DNA of 64,000 bases, taken from NCBI RefSeq assembly GCF_000344685.1, contig NW_006920411.1, positions 1,924,016 to 1,988,015 of the forward strand. Reading direction: 5' to 3'. Position numbers and translations under genes: made by a program. The stretch is from Gloeophyllum trabeum ATCC 11539. Taxonomy: Eukaryota; Basidiomycota; Agaricomycetes; Gloeophyllales; Gloeophyllaceae. Below, one piece after another: positions 23,936 through 36,196 of the stretch. The notes under the pieces are model-generated. The model was not told the origin of the DNA. It worked only from the letters and a program-made list of their open reading frames with translations, and made no database searches. Every line of letters begins with the position of its first letter. The stretch's first letter is position 1.

Positions 23936-25705
23936 ACTAGCGAGGGCTGGACTCCATCATTCCTTCCGTACAACCGCGGGTTGGCAACCGGGCATGCATG
24001 CGCGCTTGCTATCCGCTGCGACATTTGCATTATTCTGGTCTTGACATACACTACCTCGACGATGCGTTCCCCTGAAGCTGAGAGGTATCCGGTGATGCGC
24101 GCAACGTTGACGTCTTTGCGTCAAGCTTGGGACATCCACCACATTCTCGCATGATACTCACTCGCCCACAGGTAGATTCAGGTTGCGAGCAGAGACTGGA
24201 GTGACTCGCGTAGGAGGTGTATCATGATGGCTCGAGACTAGCTCCGTCAAACGGTCAACGCGGTGATGTAGGTACTGCTTTGTTTCTTCCGTTCCGGAGA
24301 GGCTATACTGGTACTGACAGCAGGTATAACACCGACCAATCCGATCCTTTGTTGACGCGGCAAACCTGTCCGCACTCACGGAGATAACCTGACGTAGGGC
24401 TGGATTTGGGCTGGAAGTACCGACAACTTCGCAGTGTCCCATAGATCTGCGAGACCGCTCGTCTGATTGGGTTACCGGTGAGGGACTGAATCTGCATGTG
24501 TGCTAGACTGAGGCGCCCGTTTCCTTGATGGGTCATAATAAGGTAGCAAGTCGAAGTTAACCCTGGTCTTGCCGCAGACTACCATCATATATTATCCCGT
24601 CTACGCACCAATCAAACCTCGTCTTCACTAAACCACTGCACGTCCCCCTTCGCAGGCCTATTCGCATGGCAAGCGCAGTAGCATGGGGCCCATGACATGT
24701 GTACTAGGATGGACGATTGTCCTTGTCGAGGCGACTTGGAGAACTCTCGCTGGTTCACGGAGAATAATAGCAGGGGAATTTAATGATTCCATCAGAACTT
24801 CAGATGGCATCCGCGGCCTCATTTGACTCGTTGCACTATCGTGACCGGAACGCAAGCTCATGCCATCGCCAGCGTCAGTCGCAAGATCGCGGTCATGGAT
24901 TCCGTTGAAAGATACTGAATGCAGACGACAGAGTCTTCATGTGCGAACCCTCCGGGGGAAACATAGAGAACGTTGCATGTGCGCCGCTGGTAATTGGGTG
25001 AGAGAGTTGTCCACGTGAACAAAGGCGCATATCCTTCGGCAGTGCGACCGCACAGTTTTCAGGGCTTAGCTTCCCTTTGACCTGACTTCCGTTTGTTTTG
25101 AACGACAGTCGCTGCGCGGTACCGAGCCCCGCAACTACCAGACACGGCCGGATTGTCCGCGCAATTGGGAGCCACAGACTTACAACAGACACCGAAAGAA
25201 GGTATGTACTGCCGCGGTGCTATATCACCTTACATCACCCATGCTTTCGCCTGGTGGAAGAGTCTATCACCTGCTCTACGGCGTCGAAGCGGCCCGTCGT
25301 TGCCGACCCAAGGGACTTCTATGTCGTAAAACGACGATCATATCCCGCTGTATGTACCTGCTCTTCGTATCCTCGTTCACTTACAGCAATACGATGGGCA
25401 TTGCCTATTGAGCATTGACTTCGCCAACTCGACGCTGAGTAGTGCCCAGTTCCCGACTTTCGAGCGGATGTGAGTACACGAAGGGAACTATTTGCACCGA
25501 TACGTTCTCGAATTCCAGGCAGTTTTGATGCGCCATATGCAAATACAGTGTCACGGGAGCTAAGCTCGCACTTCTCCACAAGTAAGCACGTATGCCGCCA
25601 GTGCTCCTGATCTTATGACGCGAGAAGCGTGCGCTGACAACGATCCTCTCATCTGAGACGTATCCCATCATGTTAAGATGTTGACGGCATCGACTCAATG
25701 TCTGC
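23936..25705. other. Gene-poor stretch of about 1.8 kb
   Basis: Short open frames of 60-105 codons overlap on both strands. One minus-strand frame (24158-24442) ends at a good GTGAGT donor, but no frame-consistent partner exon was found downstream. No transposon, tRNA or tandem repeat was recognised. It may hold an unrecognised exon of the membrane protein gene. Confidence 0.4.
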
Positions 25706-25712
25706 TATAAAT
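25706..25712 (+). promoter_or_regulatory. TATA box of the glutaminase-like gene
   Basis: TATAAAT lies 51-57 bp before the ATG at 25763, a normal core-promoter distance for a highly regulated fungal secreted enzyme. Confidence 0.5.
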
Positions 25713-25762
25713 GTGTCCAGTGCAGATTTGAGCAGGTCCAGGGAACTCCCTGTCATATCGCA

Positions 25763-28700
25763 ATGAGGTTCCCGAGCGTTGCCATCTCGCTCTCACTGCT
25801 TACTGCCGTCGCTGAAGCGGCCGTGACGTGGACGGCCACTCCTTTCAACCCTGCCGCCGTTCCTCTCGCGGTTCGCACTCCGTACTTGTCAGCCTGGCTC
25901 CCTCAAGGGGCGGGCACTGCCCTCAACGACGCATGGCCGACTTTCTGGACCGGTTCGGTAAGTGCGACGCCTTTCTAACCTATTATCCTGCTAGAGCATA
26001 GCCTTAGATTCTAGGATGGGCTGGGTACATCAAGGTCGACAACACGGTCTACAATTTCCTGGGTGCCCCCTCAGTTCCTGGTACAACAACTACTAAGGCT
26101 GTCCAAAAAAGCCTGACTGTAAGCGCGGGATACTATACATAGCATCCAGTCACTCAACAATCACAAACAGTTTACCGCTACCCAAAGCACGTTCGTACTT
26201 ACTGCAGGACCCGTGGATTTGACGGTCAATTTCTTGAGTCCCGTGGAGGTGAGATTCAAGACGTATGCGTTGAAGATTATCATGACATTGTTCCTGTTAG
26301 CCTACAGACCTGGTGTTGCAATCTCTACCATTCTCATATTTGGCGTTGTCAGCGAAGTCCAATGATGGCCAGGCTCATTCCGTCCAGGTATACACGGATA
26401 TCAGCGCAGAGTGGGTCACTGGAGACAACTCCTTGACCGCGAACTGGACTACTACGACTACGAGCAACATCTTGACGCATCAAGTCCAGCTAGTATCTCA
26501 GACTCAATTCGGCGAAGTCTCGGATCACATTCAACGTGAGCACGCAAATAAACAGTGAATCCGTGCTGTTGCTGATTCCTGGTCTTGTAGAGGGTTCCGC
26601 CTATTATTCGACAGCTAGCGTAAGGACAGGATCCATGTCTATAGAGCAAATTTCTCTGACCGTTTAATGTCTTCAGGGCAATGGCGTGACATATCAGACA
26701 GGACAGGACACCGTCGTTCGCGCACAGTTCATCAATAATGGGAAGCTTGCAAACACACAAGACACAAACTTCCGAGCTGTGTCAGACAACTGGCCCGTCT
26801 TTGGCTTCGCGCATGACCTGGGAAGTGTTAACGCCGCCACCAGCCCCGTTGTGATTTCCGTAGGACATGTGCGGGATCCAGCCATTCAATACATTATTGC
26901 CGGCGGAGTTTTGCAGTCTAGGAGCCTGTACTTCTGGAGTAAATATTCGACTGTAGCGAGCGCGGTAAGTATCGGTGAAAATATGCAATCACGACGTTCC
27001 AAAAATCACTGACAATGCTGTTCTTCCAGATTTCCTTCTTCCTCGGAGACTACAGCAATGCACTTTCCAGAGCAAACTCCTTCGATGCCAAATTGAACTC
27101 AGACTCATCTGCCATTTCATCTGATTATGCTGCAATCACCGCGCTCTCGGTAAGACAAGCGTTCGGAGCGACGGAAATCTCTATCTCCAAGAATAGTGAC
27201 GGGAGCTGGAATACTGACGACGTCCTAATGTTCATGAAAGGTACCTCTTCTCCTCGTATATGGAAATCCTCGCTGAGTCATCTCTCTCCTCAGAAATTTC
27301 CAGTGACGGTGTAAGCAGCAATATACTATGCTTGTTGCTCCTCCTAACTCTGCAATGCAGAATACCAACACTGTTGACGTGATTTTCCCGGCTTGGCCTA
27401 TCTTCCTATACACAAATCCGGCGCTCGGAAAATACCTTTTACTGCCCTTGTTTGAGTACCAGGCGACGGGTCAATATCCAAACAAATGGGCCGTTCATGA
27501 TATGGGTAAGTCATTGGGATCATCGGTATTTGGAAATCACCAGAACTTATGTCATGTAACAGGTGCCCATTACCCTCAGGCCGTAGGCCATAACGATGGT
27601 ATATACTCTGGCCTTGTCCCCGAGGGTGGAAACTCACGAGGCTTTCGCGCTCTTCTAGGGAATGACGAACCGATGCCGTTGGAAGGTAAACCGTTCCACC
27701 TTTGCATGATGTGACTATTCAACGATGAGATATTGCTCAGAAAGCGGCAATATGTTGATTATGACATTGAGCTATACCCAAAAGTCCAATGACCAATCAC
27801 TGATCAAGTCGTATGTGAGCACATCTTGATGAAGATTGTTTGGATTCTTCACGTAACTGATTGTCTGCGTATGCAGTCCAACCTCCTCGACCAGTGGACG
27901 CAGTATCTCATCCAGGAAGCTCTCATTCCGGCCAATCAGATCAGCACAGATGACTTCGCAGGCTCTCTTGCTAACCAGACCAACCTGGCTATAAAGGGCA
28001 TAATTGGCATCCAAGCCATGTCCGAGGTTGCTTCTTTGCTTGGAGATGGCAGCAGGGCGTCGAACTATAGCGTATGCCTAGCTCACTCTCAGTCCTCGGA
28101 GTTTTAGTCTTACTTTCGCCAGTCCATCGCTTCTTCATATGTCCCGCAATGGCAACAATTCGCTACAGCTTCCAGCGGAGACCACTTGACTCTCTCGGTG
28201 AGATTACTGAAGTTGTATATCATGCCTCGTCTTTGCTTACCGACTCGTGATGATAGTATGGTAACAGTAGCAGGTTCGTTCGATGACGCGCATGATTTTC
28301 GAGTTTTGTCCCTAATAATACTATCGCAAAAGCTGGGGTCTCTCGTACAACTTATACGCCGAGAAGTTGCTGGGCACTAAGCTCTTCCCCGACTCGGTCT
28401 ACCAGATGCGTGAGTCACTTGCTTTGCGAGGCGGCGTAACCTTGGCTGACGATACTCAGAGAGCGCATGGTATCCCACCGTTGCTCGCGACTACGGTGTA
28501 CCTCTCGACACCAGACACACATACACTAAATCTGGTGCGTGGCTGAGGCACTTCACCGGCCATTGACAACTCACCAGTCACGCCCGTCAGACTGGTCGAT
28601 TTGGACTGCAGGGATCGCTACCAGCACTACCACCAGAGATTTGTTCATTTCTTCAGTGTACAAGTACGCTAGTGACGGCAAGAGCAGTCAGCCGTTGGGC

Positions 28701-28842
28701 GACTGGTACGAGACCGTTGACGGGTCGGTGGAGGGATTCAGGGCAAGACCTGTTGTTGGCGGTCACCTCGCTCTTGTGAGTACAATAGTTATTAAGGCCC
28801 GCGTCGGTGAAACTGAACCAGTGTCTTCAGCTGCTAGTCTGA
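25763..28842 (+). CDS. Secreted GtaA-like glutaminase (DUF4965/DUF1793 family)
   Basis: Extracellular protein of the fungal glutaminase A family, which releases ammonia from glutamine; this activity is inferred from the family. A signal peptide MRFPSVAISLSLLTAVAEAA starts it. The conserved N-terminal run VRTPYLSAWLPQGAGTALND and WPTFWTGSILGWAGYIKVDN follow across an intron. The middle part gives LQSLPFSYLALSAKSNDGQA, VYTDISAEW and DNWPVFGFAHDLGS. The C-terminal (alpha/alpha) part gives DVIFPAWPIFLYTNPALGKY, NKWAVHDMGAHYPQAVGHND, EDFAGSLA-type DDFAGSLANQTNLAIKGIIG, and the final WYETVDGSVEGFRARPVVGG HLAL. More than a dozen short introns interrupt it. The last exon was inferred: donor GTGAGT after HLAL, acceptor TCTTCAG, then Leu-Leu-Val and TGA at 28840-28842. 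Reading through instead would end at 28910. Confidence 0.85.
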
Positions 28843-29001
28843 ACAGTACACATGTTGGTTCGGGCTGGGGATGTCTTGAAATACGGGGTTCGAGGGTATG
28901 GAGCAATTGAATGAGTAGTGTACGTTGTGAAGGTCGATATCGAATGCCATGTCCATGATGAACTGGGCGATGAACGACTATCAGACAGCACAGATGAATG
29001 A

Positions 29002-31237
29002 CTATCGAGACAGCGCGGTCTTGATAGTCTCCGCCACCCAATCCAACAATGGCACTCCCGTTTGTTGACTAGCCTCATAAGTGTCTAGCAGACTCTCCGG
29101 TCTTCCGTTCGGGCGATCTAACCGGAATGCTGAGCACTGGATCTTAAAATCCTTATTGTAGGATATCCGGAAATTCCTGCGAAGCGATCTGAGTATGCGA
29201 GTGCACCGCAAAGCCAAGTCGATGACTTACAATACACAACCTTCCCATCTGCCTACGGCTCGACTCGTGATAAGATCCACGAACCACGTCCCATTGACGG
29301 GGGAGCAGAGTTCAGTCCCCACTTCACAGATCCGATTCAACAGCCGCAACTCCACCTCGTCTGTCAGGAGTTGACCGAGTTGGGTGATGGAGGCGATGAA
29401 TATCGTCCCCTGGGGAAGGTGGACATATAATAATGACGGTGACGTGAGCGTAAACCGAAGGGTATCCCTGTTGGCAGGTCGGATAAGTTCATAAGAGGCA
29501 AGATCCTGGATCATTCACCTGTTCCCGATCCGGACGACCACCTCGCCATTAACCCGACCTCCTTGCTGGTCGCTCAATAGGTCCACTAGCGCATGTCCAC
29601 TCTCGCCTACAGAGTTCAGGCGCACTGAAGACGGAACACCAGCTTGCTTTAAGGCATGGATGATCTTCATGATCTCTGCTTTTACGCGCCGACAAAAGAC
29701 CTCGTATTGTAGCGCATCAATGATCGGCTGTAGTATGTGAGGGGGCTGGCTGAAAGTCGGGCTTGGATCACTGCGCAGGCGCTGGCTTTTGAAGTACGTA
29801 TGAACGCGAAGCAACAGTATGTGCAGCACAGCGAAGATGAGGTCGCACTTGCCGTCCTGATTATCGAAGGGGCGCTCATGGTCACCAACAGAATCACTGT
29901 CTACCTGTTTGTAACAGTTAATTCTGTCCGGACGGTAACTGGGATAACTCACCAGCTCAAAACACAATTCCGTGTCTTGCGATGCCTCAATTACAATGAG
30001 ACGTTCGGCCACGCGCGAGGAAGCAGTAGGTAAAGCGCTGCTTTCTCTAATGAGGAGCGAGAAGATCTCCTGCTCAATGATCTCTCTTTGCGCCGCACCT
30101 AAAGCGCTGTCCACCGTGTCTTCGGAGAGTAGTTTTAGCACATTTTGTGAAGTAATTTGCTTTCCGGTGTCATCAACTGTGGTCAGACGAACTCGAAGAC
30201 GGGTTTTTTGGCGGTGCGGGAATTCCAAGAGGTTTGACGAGGTCTCGAACGTCGGCATGTGACTAATGGCCCGTCTGCGGAAGGCTGGACTGGCTGGACT
30301 CTACGTAAGTCCACCGGGTGCAAGGGAGAGCAGAATATACTGACAATCCTCCAAACCAAAAGAGATGAGAAAATCTTTAGAAGTCTTGTCGGCGCCCTTG
30401 CCAGTAGCAGAACCAAAGGGTAAGGGTGCCGGGACCAAGCCCCAGTTGGCCTTTCTAATTTTCAGCGCCTGAGCCCAATATTGCTCCCCACGAACTCGAG
30501 TACGTTCCATGCCAGCCGCGGCACTCTTAAATACATCAGCTGCTTGCCGTAGTGCTTCGTCCTTACCGCCTATAGTCAACTGCGCATTGAAGGTTTGGAC
30601 GGAAGGGATTGGGGGAGGTTTCGTGATTACGGTTGCAGTGAGTTCGGCATGGGGGAGGGGGGGTGCTGGGGACGGCGCGTGCGATGGGAGAAGAGGCCGT
30701 ACTTCAGGTGCAGGGGGAGCGGTGGATGTGGATGAAAGTAGCAAGCCAAGTAGATCCCGCGCGTGTGACATCTCTCCGAGGGCAATACTGAGTTCGTGAA
30801 TGAGAAGGCAGGGCAGACAGATCTCTGTACTCACTATAGCTGCGGCATCAGTTCCATGCGCATCTTGTAAAGTTCCTCCGCAGTCATGGGTTGAGCTCGA
30901 TGTGTATCGTCTACATCATGCTCGACTTCTGCTTCCTCTGCTTCACGAACTTTCTCGTCTTTCTCGACGTGCTTTGCCGTTCCGTACGTGTCGAAGAAGT
31001 CCACTCCGCGCTCGAGGAAGATGCGCCTCAGCTTCTCGCCCAGAGCTTGGGAGGGGTCCTCGCGCCTTCACAGATATAAAACTCCAAGGCACCACCAGGA
31101 CACAAATGTGCTTACGGTTCATAGATATGCTGGCCATCCGGCGTGATGTCCAGCAAAACTGGGATGTATTCACCGGTGTCATCTTTGTACGGCCTTTCTA
31201 GAGAAAGTTTGAGTTTTTTCCAAGCCGGTTCTTCCAT
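29002..31237 (-). CDS. MED17: Mediator complex subunit 17 (Srb4)
   Basis: Scaffold subunit of the Mediator head, needed for RNA polymerase II transcription in the nucleus. The start at 31237 gives MEEPAWKKLKLSLERPYKDD. Next come EDPSQALGEKLRRIFLERGV, an acidic linker, then MTAEELYKMRMELMPQLY|IALGEMSHARDLL across an intron. The conserved KDFLISFGLED and EIIEQEIFSLLIRESSALP follow, the latter resembling the KEIFAQLSREA block of animal MED17. The final exons give DTLRFTLTSPSLLYVHLPQG and LDWVAETIKTALSR, with stop at 29002-29004. The intron at 29468-29518 is only 51 nt, a multiple of three, and contains an in-frame TGA; joining across it restores RIGNR|DTLRF. The gene is divergent with the Zn2Cys6 regulator, 317 bp between starts. 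Confidence 0.87.
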
Positions 31238-31554
31238 AACGCCAGAGACAGTGTGCACGCTGCACCGATAGCGTCAACGGGGACTAGAGCAAGCTTTGTG
31301 TAAACTCAGTCCAAGCACAAGGCAAGCGCAGCCACAACTCGGACTGCTGCGGCGATCAATGGCACGTGCGACTCTGAGATAAGATGCACCTTGTGGCGGC
31401 GCCCTGCATGCGGTTTTCTGTAAACGGCCTATGACTAGGAACGCCCGGCCACAAGTCCTGCACACCATAAGCTCCCCCTTCTTGGATATCCTACAAGTCC
31501 GAAAGCTTATTAACAACGTCCTCAAGAACACTACGTCTGCGTCTCCCAACCCCC

Positions 31555-34500
31555 ATGGTCAAGCCAGCTAACCATGCGTCCCCGGGCGGCACACCGGCAG
31601 GACAGTCCGCTAAAAGGAAAAAGGAGGACGATGAGGGGCACGCAGGGTCGTCCAAGAAAGCTCGGACCCGAGTCAGGTATGGCGAGCTCTAGGGCCAGGT
31701 TTTCCTTCTCACTATTGCCCAGCTATTCGTGCGGAGAGTGCCACCGTCGAAAGCAGAAGGTGCATCGAATCGAGTCATGAATATAACATCTAGCTTACTC
31801 GCTTCATACAGTGTGACAGGCAGGTGCCATGCTCTCATGTATGTTTTTTCCGATTTCCGTCCGTGGGTAATACACGGCAACTGATTGGCCGTTGGTCACT
31901 GGTAGTGCGTCGCACGGAAGGTCCCCGAATTATGCAAGGCATATCAGCCAGGCAAGTCCGACCAAGATTTGCACCTGCGGATCGCAAGACTGGAGCGTAT
32001 TATCGAGACTGCTTTGCCTCAGTTTTGCTCCACTGATGCCTCGACACCTGCTTCAGCCGAAGCGAGCGGGCATGGCGAAGGCCACCGTTCTCTGTCAGAA
32101 GGAGCTGAAGATGATGCTCGGTCCCAGGCAGACGACCAGGATGCCAGCGGGGGTACATTTCAGAGTGGCAGGTGGTATGGTCATACCGCGTCTGGCAGCA
32201 TCGCTCCAGCGTCGGTCCTTGAACAGGTACGTTGCTTGTCTCGCCGGTGCGAACTCGCACCTGAACTATGCCAGTTACAAAACGTTGTCGGCCCATCAAA
32301 CCTGGAACCCCAATCTCGCGAGCCGTCAGCCATGCGTTCGCCTTCTCTGAGCTCCGTGAAAGTCGAGGCAGCCCCTAAGACTCCCGGATTGCCTCATACG
32401 TCTAGTCTGAACAATGCGACAGACTCCATTATCGAATCCGTCCGACAAGATTCTGAACCATCCGCGGCCGATAAATTAAGAAGTCTTGTACAAGATTGCG
32501 GAGTTTCGCCACAGAATTTTAGCGAGTTGCTCCAGGAACTCCCTCCACAGCGGTTCGCAGATATCCTCATAGATCATTACTTCGCCTCAATGTAAGCGCT
32601 TCACCTCCCGTCACCTACATTGGATCGATTCACATTGGCTATGCACCAGTAATTGGACGCGCTACCCCTTGGCTGAGCGCGACGTCAGGGCTGCGTATGC
32701 TTCCATCTGCGCGAACGGAATAGACGTTAATCCCAATGACGTCCGTTTCCTTCCTTTGCTCTTCGTCGTGCTTGCCATCTCCGTCCGATTAGCGCCTGAG
32801 GCGATCGGCGGGGATTGTCGCACTCGCAGACTAACGTCTTTGCGATACTATTGGTCTTGTGAGCAGTCTCGCGCAGATATGATGCAGGAACTCTAACGGT
32901 TGGTTGCCGATAGCGCGCCGTTCCCTCTTGATTGCCGCTGCGATCCAGCCTGACTCCCTCGAGATGGTTCTTACCCGGTTGCTGGTACGCTCGCCAAGTC
33001 CTCCATGGGGTGTCAGCAAGTAACTTTTTCTCAGAGCGCTCGATTCTTGACGTTTGATCGTCGCATAACGGAGTGCTGGAGCCAACTCGGCGCTGCTGTG
33101 CGGACGGCACAAGCTCTTGGATTGCACCGAGACGGTGAAGCTATGGTATGCAATCTGCTTTCTTGTTGGCATTCTTACTGAAGACTCCCAGGGAATGGAT
33201 CCTGCTCGGGTTGAATACCGACGACGGATATGGTGAGCAGGTGGACACTGTGAATCGGAATACAGGCTAAATACTATACTTACGCAGGGCATATCTGTAT
33301 CATGCCGACCGATCCTATGCCCTCGTATTGGGCAGGCCGAATGCCATCCAGGACGACTACACATCGACCTTACCTCCCTTAAATATTGCCGATGAAACGG
33401 CTCTGACGTCGCGGATGCGTACTTCCCCTCCCCTCTCCCAGCCGACACCTATGACTTTCGTAATCCTCCGCCATGCTCTAGCTACCATCATCGGTCGTAT
33501 GGTGCATCATTTCCAGCAGGTACGCCACCCGAGCCACTACACAGACGTCTTAGCGTTGGACGAGGAGCTGCTCAAATTCGTCGAGACATTACCGCCTCAT
33601 TTCGCTATGGAGCCCGACACCTCACTAGACGAGTCTTTGACATATATCCCAGTCCACCGTTACTTGCTCATCACAGAAGTACTGTTCGTCAGGATCAGTC
33701 TTCATCGGCCGTACTTGCTGCGTAAACTCCGCTCCGATCGTTACCTCCCGTCCCGCAAAGCCTGCTTTGACTCTGCCATCAAAGATTTTCAGGTTCGACG
33801 CAAGTTCAAGGAGGGTAGCCCGAGGGAAGCACGGGACTCCCTGAGCAATGCCTACCGTGAATTCCAAACCGCGATGGTCAGTGGAATTTACCTCGTTCTC
33901 GAGCCTAGAGGCCCCTACGCCGAGGCTATGCACACCATTCTCGACTCCTTCCTGGCGGAGCACGAAGGCATGCCAGATATAGACGAGACAACGCGCAGGG
34001 AGCTCAAGATCATTGAGTTCCTGAAGAACAAATCGTTGCAGGCCGAGGCTAATGGGCAAGACCCATTCCGGGCTCCTGAACCGAACTCTGCAGGGCCCCA
34101 TGTCGACGCGCAATTACTGTTGGAGCTTGGCCAATCCACCACGTCGCGTTCTCCGAGTGTCATGCCGGCCGTTCCGCGGCGGACGTCCGTGAACGGTGCC
34201 AGCAGCTTCGGTGTCGCCTCACCGTCCCTCGCCCAGTCCCCCAAAAATGCGTTCCGGAACGCAGCACCTACAACCTCCACGCGTTCGCCCACTCTTCACC
34301 GTCTGCAACAGGTGGATACCTTCCAGCTCTCACCGACTGCGTCGGGCAGTCCCGGCGTTGAGGAGGAGTCGGCGGCGCAAAATCTTCTGGACCACTGGTG
34401 CAATACCGTCAGTACCGGCTCTTTTGACGGGCCCGGGAGCCTCAACAGTCTCCCCTGGAACGGCGCGAGCAGTGGGACAGATATGTCGAATCTGTTTGGG

Positions 34501-34605
34501 TCTTCGTCGGGATTCATGGGCAACGACATGAACGGCCTCGCCGGTCCCGACATGTCCGATTGGACTTATTGGGAGACACTCGTCAACCAGATCAGGGGCT
34601 CCTAG
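31555..34605 (+). CDS. Zn2Cys6 fungal transcription factor
   Basis: Nuclear regulator with an N-terminal binuclear zinc cluster and a fungal-specific transcription factor (middle homology) domain; target genes are unknown. After a basic leader (MVKPANHASPGGTPAGQSAK), the cluster reads SCGECHRRKQK|CDRQVPCSH|CVARKVPELC, with all six cysteines at the usual spacing. It is split over exons 31555-31676, 31723-31759, 31812-31838 and from 31906. A coiled-coil-like linker DLHLRIARLERIIETAL follows, as in Gal4-type factors. The middle domain includes ERDVRAAYASICANGIDVNP, FDRRITECWSQLGAAVRTAQ, ALGLHRDG and a YLYHADRSYALVLGRPNAI block. The last 150 residues are Ser/Pro-rich. It ends VNQIRGS at TAG 34603-34605. 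Confidence 0.85.
31812..31838 (+). other. 27-nt micro-exon coding the centre of the zinc cluster
   Basis: Nine codons (CDRQVPCSH) lie between a CATACAG acceptor and a GTATGT donor. They supply cysteines three and four of the zinc cluster. The neighbouring introns are 52 and 67 nt, both in phase 0. Without this exon the cluster would be incomplete. Confidence 0.7.
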
Positions 34606-34786
34606 CTACACGCTTTCACCCTGTATCAGCGCTGTTCCCCCTCATGACTATCGCATTTCCTCTCATGTTGTATCAGCTAACGCATTGTATTTTTTATTCA
34701 CCTGCTAGGTTATAGCGCGATCTAATAGGATGTTACATTTTCACTGGTTGATTTTGACTAACATACTGCGCCGCCGGGAACACATA

Positions 34787-35863
34787 TTACAGGAACACGA
34801 AAATGGACAGAAGCGCAAGTGATACGGATGGTCTACCTCCCCGTCGTCGGGCGCCACTGTGAACCATGGTGCGGCCTTCAGAGGACACCCTGCCATCTGA
34901 AGTTGCGGCGGGTGGCAGCTCCAAGGTTGCAGCAGAGGGATGGGAGTGATCTGTCGACGAGTGCCGAGTCTTTCCTGTTACTTGAAGCGAAGGTGTCGTG
35001 GAATCCGCCGCAACTGTATTGGCCGAGTCCGCTTGTGCAGAGGCGTCGTGCGTCTTGGTTGCGTGCCTCGTTCGACTCCATGTCCTGGTTCCTCTGTGGT
35101 GCGAGCTGGCATCATCGGCTGCCGACTCTCCGGGTGCCCCCGACCCTTGAATCGCATCAGTGGGACCAGACTGCTCAGTGGCAAACGATTGAGTGGCAGT
35201 CGTGTTGGGCATGGGCGGTGTCACAGCTTGGGCCGCAAGACCAGAAGTGGATGAGTTCGAAGCAAGACGGCCAATACCCCAAGGAATCGCATTGCCATTA
35301 GGTTGAGTAGAGTTGTCCGGAGGCGTCGTATCTCCGGAAGATGAAGCAATCTTCGCGGCCTTGAGGAAATGCATAACAGGAGCTGTAGTGTCACGTACCG
35401 TGAAGCGTGTTGTCCATTGAGCCTCGGACGTATTCCCCCCGTTGTTGAACTAGACAGGCTATGAGTCTAACAGCTTATAACAGCAAGATGTATCCAGACC
35501 TCGTAGAAGTAGATTGCGGAATGGGGCTCTACGTCGGGGCAAGTCCAGTTGTAGGGTGATAGCTCGGTCGACGTGCCGTCGAGTCCAGCGACCACGTTCG
35601 TAACAAGAACCATCGCGTTGTTAGAGCCTGTCATAAGATCTACACGACAGCCGAGTGTCAGTACGCTTGCTGCCTCGATGAGCTTGAGATAACATACCGA
35701 TGGAGAGGTTCTTCCATGTGCCAGTAGAGTCCGCGTTCCATACAATCGTACAGTTTGAGCCAGCATGGAATATGTCGCCAGGACCAGGAGCTACCGGAGT
35801 AAGAGCCGACGAAGTAGAAGAGACCAGGGCAAGCAGAGATAAGGTCGAAGCAAAGAGCGACAT
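34787..35863 (-). CDS. Secreted Kre9/Knh1-like Ser/Thr-rich protein, probably GPI-anchored
   Basis: Cell-surface protein with the N-terminal domain of the Ser-Thr-rich GPI-anchored (Kre9/Knh1) family, tied to beta-glucan and wall organisation in yeast; the role here is inferred. A signal peptide (MSLFASTLSLLALVSSTSSA) is followed by the beta-sandwich signature PVAPGPGDIFHAGSNCTIVW and WKNLSIDLMTGSNNAMVLV, then YNWTCPDVEPHSAIYFYEF. A long Ser/Thr/Pro-rich stalk follows. The C-terminal hydrophobic run VSLALLSIFVFL, with no residues after it, is a GPI-attachment signal. Two short introns lie near 35460-35520 and 35640-35700. It is divergent with VPS24, 333 bp between starts. Confidence 0.82.
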
Positions 35864-36196
35864 TTTCCAGTAGGGCGACTAGTATTACTAGGAGGGGAAG
35901 AAATTGTAGACGAGAGCAAACAGATAGCCAGTCACAAATGAACGCAAGTGGTACCGGACCAGGAGAAGATAGATGTCGAGAACTAGAGTAATTCTGGCCC
36001 TTTTAAGTGCCCGGGTGTACCACCAAGCAGGCATAGGACGGGTCAGCCGCAAGCACAAGTACCGTAGGACATCCTGCCAGTGGTGCAAGTCCAAAGCATG
36101 ATCGCGATCGGCCCAAGTCAAAGCTTCGGCTACTTCCGTTCCAACTGTAGCCGCCCACTGTCACTTGGGCGCTGTGCCGTCCACCTCTTTGCGACG

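Noticed and set aside
29515..29520. In-frame TGA read as a MED17 disabling mutation
   Set aside because: A 51-nt intron with proper GT and AG ends removes it and joins the two halves in frame.
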